Shown: positions 61,262 through 64,000 of the stretch, piece by piece
Position numbering within the stretch: position 1 is the first letter of the stretch
Layout of the letters: each line of letters begins with the position of its first letter
NCBI RefSeq assembly: GCF_003234185.1
Contig: NZ_QKSM01000004.1
Span: 186,001-250,000 of the forward strand
Direction of reading: 5' to 3'
DNA: 64,000 bases
DNA from: Curtobacterium sp. MCSS17_008
GTDB taxonomy: Bacteria > Actinomycetota > Actinomycetes > Actinomycetales > Microbacteriaceae
Notes under the pieces: model-generated
Seen by the model: only the letters and a program-made list of their open reading frames with translations
Told to the model about the DNA's origin: nothing
Database searches by the model: none
Made by a program: the position numbers and the translations under genes

Positions 61262-61338
61262 CGGTTCTCGCTCGTCGATCGGTTGCTCGCTCGTTGGTCG
61301 GTTGCTCGCTCGTCGGTCCGGTTGCTCGCTCGTCGATG
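61262..61338 (+). repeat. About 19-20 bp tandem repeat after the ABC-F gene
   Basis: Four diverged copies of CGGTTGCTCGCTCGTCGGTC in the non-coding stretch 61208-61431. No gene is visible there. Confidence 0.7.
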
Positions 61339-61387
61339 GAGCAGAAGACGTCGGGTCCGGCTCGTGGACCCGACAGCTACTGCTCCA
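61337..61387. terminator. Compound hairpin between ABC-F and MarR genes
   Basis: Outer arms TGGAGCAG (61337-61344) and CTGCTCCA (61380-61387) enclose inner arms GTCGGGTCC (61350-61358) and GGACCCGAC (61366-61374). The two genes are convergent, so it may serve both. Confidence 0.6.
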
Positions 61388-61431
61388 CGAAGCGAGACGT
61401 ACGGGCGCGCCTCAGGGGCGAGGCGCCGGCG

Positions 61432-61926
61432 TCAGTCGCCGAGGCCGAGGATGAGCCGGCGGAGCAGCCCGGAGAGCTGCGCCTGCTCGTCGTCGGACAC
61501 CCCGGACAGGATCGCGCGCTCGGCACGGAGCAGGTCCGCGATCGCTGCGTCCACCGCCGCACGACCGCTCGTCGTCAGCGACACGAGGATCCCCCGACCG
61601 TCTCGGGGGTCGGTGCGTCGGCTGACGAGCCCGCGCGCCGCGAGCCGGTCGACCCGGTTCGTCATCGTGCCACTCGACACGAGGGTCTGCTGCAGCAGCG
61701 ACTTCGGGCTGAGCTCGTACGGCTCGCCCGCCCGCCGCAGCGCCGACAGCACGTCGAACTCCCACGGCTCGACGTCGCTCGCGTCGAACGCCGCCCGTCG
61801 TGCGCGGTCGAGGTGCCGGGCGAGCCGGTCGACGCGGGACAGGACCTCGAGCGGTCCGAAGTCGAGGTCGCCGCGCTCCCGACCCCACGCCGCGACGATC
61901 CGGTCGACCTCGTCCTGCTGCGGCAT
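61432..61926 (-). CDS. MarR family transcriptional regulator
   Basis: A 164-residue winged-helix regulator. An N-terminal helix (LEVLSRVDRLARHLDRARR) is followed by WEFDVLSALRRAGEPYELS, recognition helix SSGTMTNRVDRLAARGL and wing RRTDPRDGRGILVSLT. The WEFDVL phrase is typical of the group near OhrR/HucR-like MarR proteins. ATG 61926 has GGAGGG directly upstream. The target is unknown. Confidence 0.9.
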   Translation of the reverse strand: MPQQDEVDRIVAAWGRERGDLDFGPLEVLSRVDRLARHLDRARRAAFDASDVEPWEFDVLSALRRAGEPYELSPKSLLQQTLVSSGTMTNRVDRLAARGLVSRRTDPRDGRGILVSLTTSGRAAVDAAIADLLRAERAILSGVSDDEQAQLSGLLRRLILGLGD

Positions 61927-62006
61927 CCCTCCATCTTGGCCGAAGCCGTGGCGCGCGGCCAACGTCCGGGCCGTGGGAGGATGGACGCGCACCTGCTCGG
62001 GTGCGT

Positions 62007-62078
62007 TCCGCCTTGGTGTAACGGCAGCACGACGGCCTTTGGTGCCGTGAGGTCCGGGTTCGAATCCTGGAGGCGGAG
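62007..62078 (+). tRNA. tRNA-Gln (anticodon UUG)
   Basis: A 72-base cloverleaf: acceptor arms TCCGCCT (62007-62013) and AGGCGGA (62071-62077); anticodon stem ACGGC/GCCGT around loop CTTTGGT, anticodon TTG at 62039-62041; T arm CCGGG-TTCGAAT-CCTGG with one G-U pair; discriminator G. CCA is not encoded. The D-arm region TGGTGTAACGGCAGCACGAC is typical of glutamine tRNAs. Confidence 0.93.
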
Positions 62079-62266
62079 CCGAGCCGACCCCTGATCGCTG
62101 CTGACGAGCGTCGGGACGGTGATCGTCGTCACGCCGCCGTCGGTCAGGGCGCAAGCGTCGTCGGGGTCGATCCGCTGTCCGTCCGAACGAACGCCTCCTG
62201 CGCCTCCGCCGGGGTCAGGACGGCACTGTGCCCACCGCGCCAAGTGCAGGCGCATCGACATGAGCG

Positions 62267-62328
62267 TTGACACGAGCATTCGCATTGTGTCATCCTCTCC
62301 ACGCCCGACCATGTGACTTGTGTCATCC
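62267..62328 (+). promoter_or_regulatory. Promoter and candidate PadR operators of the padR-sulfatase operon
   Basis: TTGACA (62267-62272) is a consensus -35; TGTCAT about 15-17 bases on is the -10. TGACAC (62268-62273) and GTGTCA (62288-62293) form an inverted repeat across the promoter, and TTGTGTCATCC occurs twice (62285-62295 and 62318-62328), 33 bp apart. Unlike most genes here, this one has a classical -35 and a leader. Confidence 0.6.
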
Positions 62329-62375
62329 GGTCGGTGGGCGTGACGACGGCCGTCGCGTCCGAGGAAGGCGACGCG

Positions 62376-62990
62376 ATGAAGCTCGAGAGCATCCTGCTGG
62401 GTGTCCTGGCTCGGCACCCGATGACCGGGTACGACCTGAAGAAGTACCTCGACACCCACGGACGGTTCGTCCGCTCGAACACCCAGATGAGCCAGGTCTA
62501 CCGGTCGCTCTCCGCCATGGAGGACCGTGGCTGGGTCACCCACGCGGTCGAGGTCCGTCCGGGGGCCACCGACGCGAAGACCTACCGGGTCACGGACGAG
62601 GGCATCACGGTCTTCCTCGACTGGCTGACCAGCCCGTACCAACCGCCGACCCGCTTCCAGGACCCGGACTTCGCGGCCCGGCTCGCGTTCGCCGGCTTCA
62701 TGCGCCGCGAGGAGCTGCTCCGCCTGGTCGACGTCGAGCTGGAGACCCGTCGCGACGAGGTGGCCCGGTACCGCTACCGTGACCGCCGCGAGTCCATCGA
62801 GACCTCGGCCCCCTTCGACGTCGAGCTCGCCGACTTCGTGGGCGAGTGGGCGCACGACACCGGTGCCGCCGCCATGGACGCGCACATCGCCTCGCTCGAG
62901 CGTCTGCGCGCCGCGGTCCTCGACGCACCGGAGGGTGCCGATGCGGCGGACCTCCGCGCACACCTCGGCACCGGGGAGGCGACCCGGTGA
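62376..62990 (+). CDS. PadR family regulator of the sulfatase operon
   Basis: A 204-residue PadR-like repressor. KLESILLGVLARHPMTGYDLKKYLD opens the winged helix (seen here as ILLGVLARHPMTGYDLKKYL), then QVYRSLSAMEDRGWV and wing GATDAKTYRVT, and a C-terminal helical Vir_act_alpha_C-like half. ATG 62376 has GAGGAAGG upstream. Its stop overlaps the sulfatase start (GTGA), so it very probably controls that gene and answers to a substrate or product. Confidence 0.9.
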   Translation: MKLESILLGVLARHPMTGYDLKKYLDTHGRFVRSNTQMSQVYRSLSAMEDRGWVTHAVEVRPGATDAKTYRVTDEGITVFLDWLTSPYQPPTRFQDPDFAARLAFAGFMRREELLRLVDVELETRRDEVARYRYRDRRESIETSAPFDVELADFVGEWAHDTGAAAMDAHIASLERLRAAVLDAPEGADAADLRAHLGTGEATR

Positions 62991-64000
62991 AGGCGATCAT
63001 GGTCATGTTCGACAGCCTCAACCGTCACATGCTGTCGACGTACAAGGACACCGTCGTCGACGCGCCGAACTTCGCGCGGCTCGCGGAGCGCGCGGTCACG
63101 TTCGATGCGTTCTACGCCGGCTCGATGCCGTGCATGCCAGCCCGCCGCGAACTCCACACCGGCCGGCACAACTTCCTGCACCGCTCGTGGGGCCCGCTCG
63201 AGCCGTTCGATGACTCGATGCCGCAGATGCTGCGGGACGCGGGTGTCCACACGCACCTGGCGTCTGACCACCCGCACTACTGGGAGGACGGCGGCGCGAC
63301 CTACCACACGCGCTACACGACCTGGGAGTTCTTCCGCGGGCAGGAGGGCGACCCCTGGAAGGGCGTCGTCGCACCGGGGAGCGCCGTCGGGGGAGCGGCC
63401 GGCATGAAACGGCAGGACCAGGTCAACCGGTCCTACATGCCGACCGAGGCCGAGCACACCCAGACCCGCACCGTCGACGCCGGGATCGAGTTCATCGACA
63501 CGAACGCCGCGGCGGACGACTGGTTCCTGCAGCTCGAGCTCTTCGACCCGCACGAGCCGTTCTTCACGCACCAGCTCTACAAGGACAAGTACCCGCACGA
63601 CTACGACGGTCCCGAATTCGACTGGCCCGGCTACCAGAAGGTCACCGAGCCGGAACAGCAGGTCGAGCACGCACGCCTGGAGTACGCGGCGCTGGTGTCG
63701 ATGTGCGACAAGTCGCTCGGCCGGGTCCTCGACGCGATGGACGAGCACGGCCTGTGGGAGGACACGATGCTCATCGTGAACACCGACCACGGCTTCCTGC
63801 TCGGCGAGCACGGCTGGTGGGCGAAGTCGGTGCAGCCCTGGTTCAACGAGCTCGTGCACCTGCCGATGTTCATGTGGGACCCGCGGAACGCCGCGCGCGA
63901 CACCCGTCGCGGCGACCTCGCACAGACGATCGACATCGCGCCGACCCTGCTGCGCTGGTTCGGGCAGGAGCCGACGGCCGACATGCAGGGTCACGACCTC
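62987..64000 (+). CDS. Sulfatase (arylsulfatase/choline-sulfatase type), 3' end outside window
   Basis: The first 338 residues of a type I sulfatase that would hydrolyse a sulfate ester; about 130-180 residues are missing. Metal ligand Asp is in MVMFDSLNRHM (about residue 9). The formylglycine motif CMPAR (C-x-P-x-R) starts at Cys49, followed by RRELHTGR. Metal-binding NTDHGFLLGEHGWWAK (about 264-279) is intact. There is no signal peptide, so it is cytoplasmic and would act on an imported substrate; modification of Cys49 needs a formylglycine-generating enzyme, not seen here. Confidence 0.92.
   Translation, partial: MKAIMVMFDSLNRHMLSTYKDTVVDAPNFARLAERAVTFDAFYAGSMPCMPARRELHTGRHNFLHRSWGPLEPFDDSMPQMLRDAGVHTHLASDHPHYWEDGGATYHTRYTTWEFFRGQEGDPWKGVVAPGSAVGGAAGMKRQDQVNRSYMPTEAEHTQTRTVDAGIEFIDTNAAADDWFLQLELFDPHEPFFTHQLYKDKYPHDYDGPEFDWPGYQKVTEPEQQVEHARLEYAALVSMCDKSLGRVLDAMDEHGLWEDTMLIVNTDHGFLLGEHGWWAKSVQPWFNELVHLPMFMWDPRNAARDTRRGDLAQTIDIAPTLLRWFGQEPTADMQGHDL

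Noticed and set aside
62007..62078. The tRNA gene as an integration site with a mobile element beside it
   Set aside because: No integrase, direct repeat of the tRNA 3' end or phage gene lies within the following 1.9 kb.

Overview
The window is a 64 kb, very GC-rich, densely packed chromosomal segment of an actinobacterium. Protein content (DUF3073 and DUF3072 small proteins, class E sortase, PPK2, YczR/YczE pair, SbcCD, DHA2 exporters), frequent GTG starts, and many TANNNT boxes placed 6-8 bases before start codons (leaderless transcripts) all fit Microbacteriaceae. Curtobacterium or a near relative is my best guess, by inference only. I see no prophage, IS element, integrase, CRISPR array or rRNA operon; there is one tRNA gene (Gln, UUG).

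Layout. 1-5 kb: divergent purF (cut by the left edge) and purM, then a 700 bp gene-free stretch with four copies of a 109 bp repeat, followed by DUF3073, DoxX and DUF3072 genes. 4.4-9.7 kb: a KimA-like APC permease with a linked unknown gene, a DUF4097-PadR operon and yczE. 9.8-17.7 kb: the MocR-type regulator yczR, a small membrane protein, a SwrC-like RND exporter, a lipoprotein esterase and PPK2. 17.9-25.7 kb: a DEAD-box helicase with a long charged repeat tract, DinB and MarR proteins, and sbcD-sbcC. 25.7-34 kb: sortase E with a 58-aa membrane partner, a GNAT enzyme, a DMT permease, a CPBP protease, recQ, an acyltransferase, a 3-hydroxyisobutyrate-dehydrogenase-like enzyme and a MarR regulator. 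34-43.8 kb: an alpha-E protein, a MarR-MFS operon, an SDR, a PiT phosphate transporter, a lipase-like hydrolase, a domain-permuted lipoate ligase-like protein, small envelope proteins and a solitary DNA methyltransferase. 43.8-46.2 kb: a DUF1023-type alpha/beta hydrolase and a lipoprotein, each broken by a one-base frameshift. 46.3-50.5 kb: a DHA2 exporter and pgm. 51-55.3 kb: a five-gene minus-strand locus (methylthioadenosine phosphorylase, NAD-sugar epimerase, GT2 glycosyltransferase, DUF2064, SAM methyltransferase) resembling the mycobacterial Rv0535-Rv0540 region. 55.5-58.8 kb: the molybdenum cofactor operon moeA-moaC-mog-moaE plus a membrane protein. 58.9-64 kb: a PLDc_N protein, an ABC-F ATPase, a MarR regulator, tRNA-Gln, and a PadR-sulfatase operon cut by the right edge.

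The most interesting points are: the 51-55 kb locus, which by analogy with mycobacteria could make a methylthiopentose for the cell envelope; the twin frameshifts at 44.88 and 45.75 kb; the four-copy 109 bp intergenic repeat; a dispersed family of GGACGGGAGGC hairpins at gene ends; and a six-codon leaderless reading frame overlapping the start of the alpha-E gene. Domain names and homologies are recognised from sequence motifs by eye; no database search was run.
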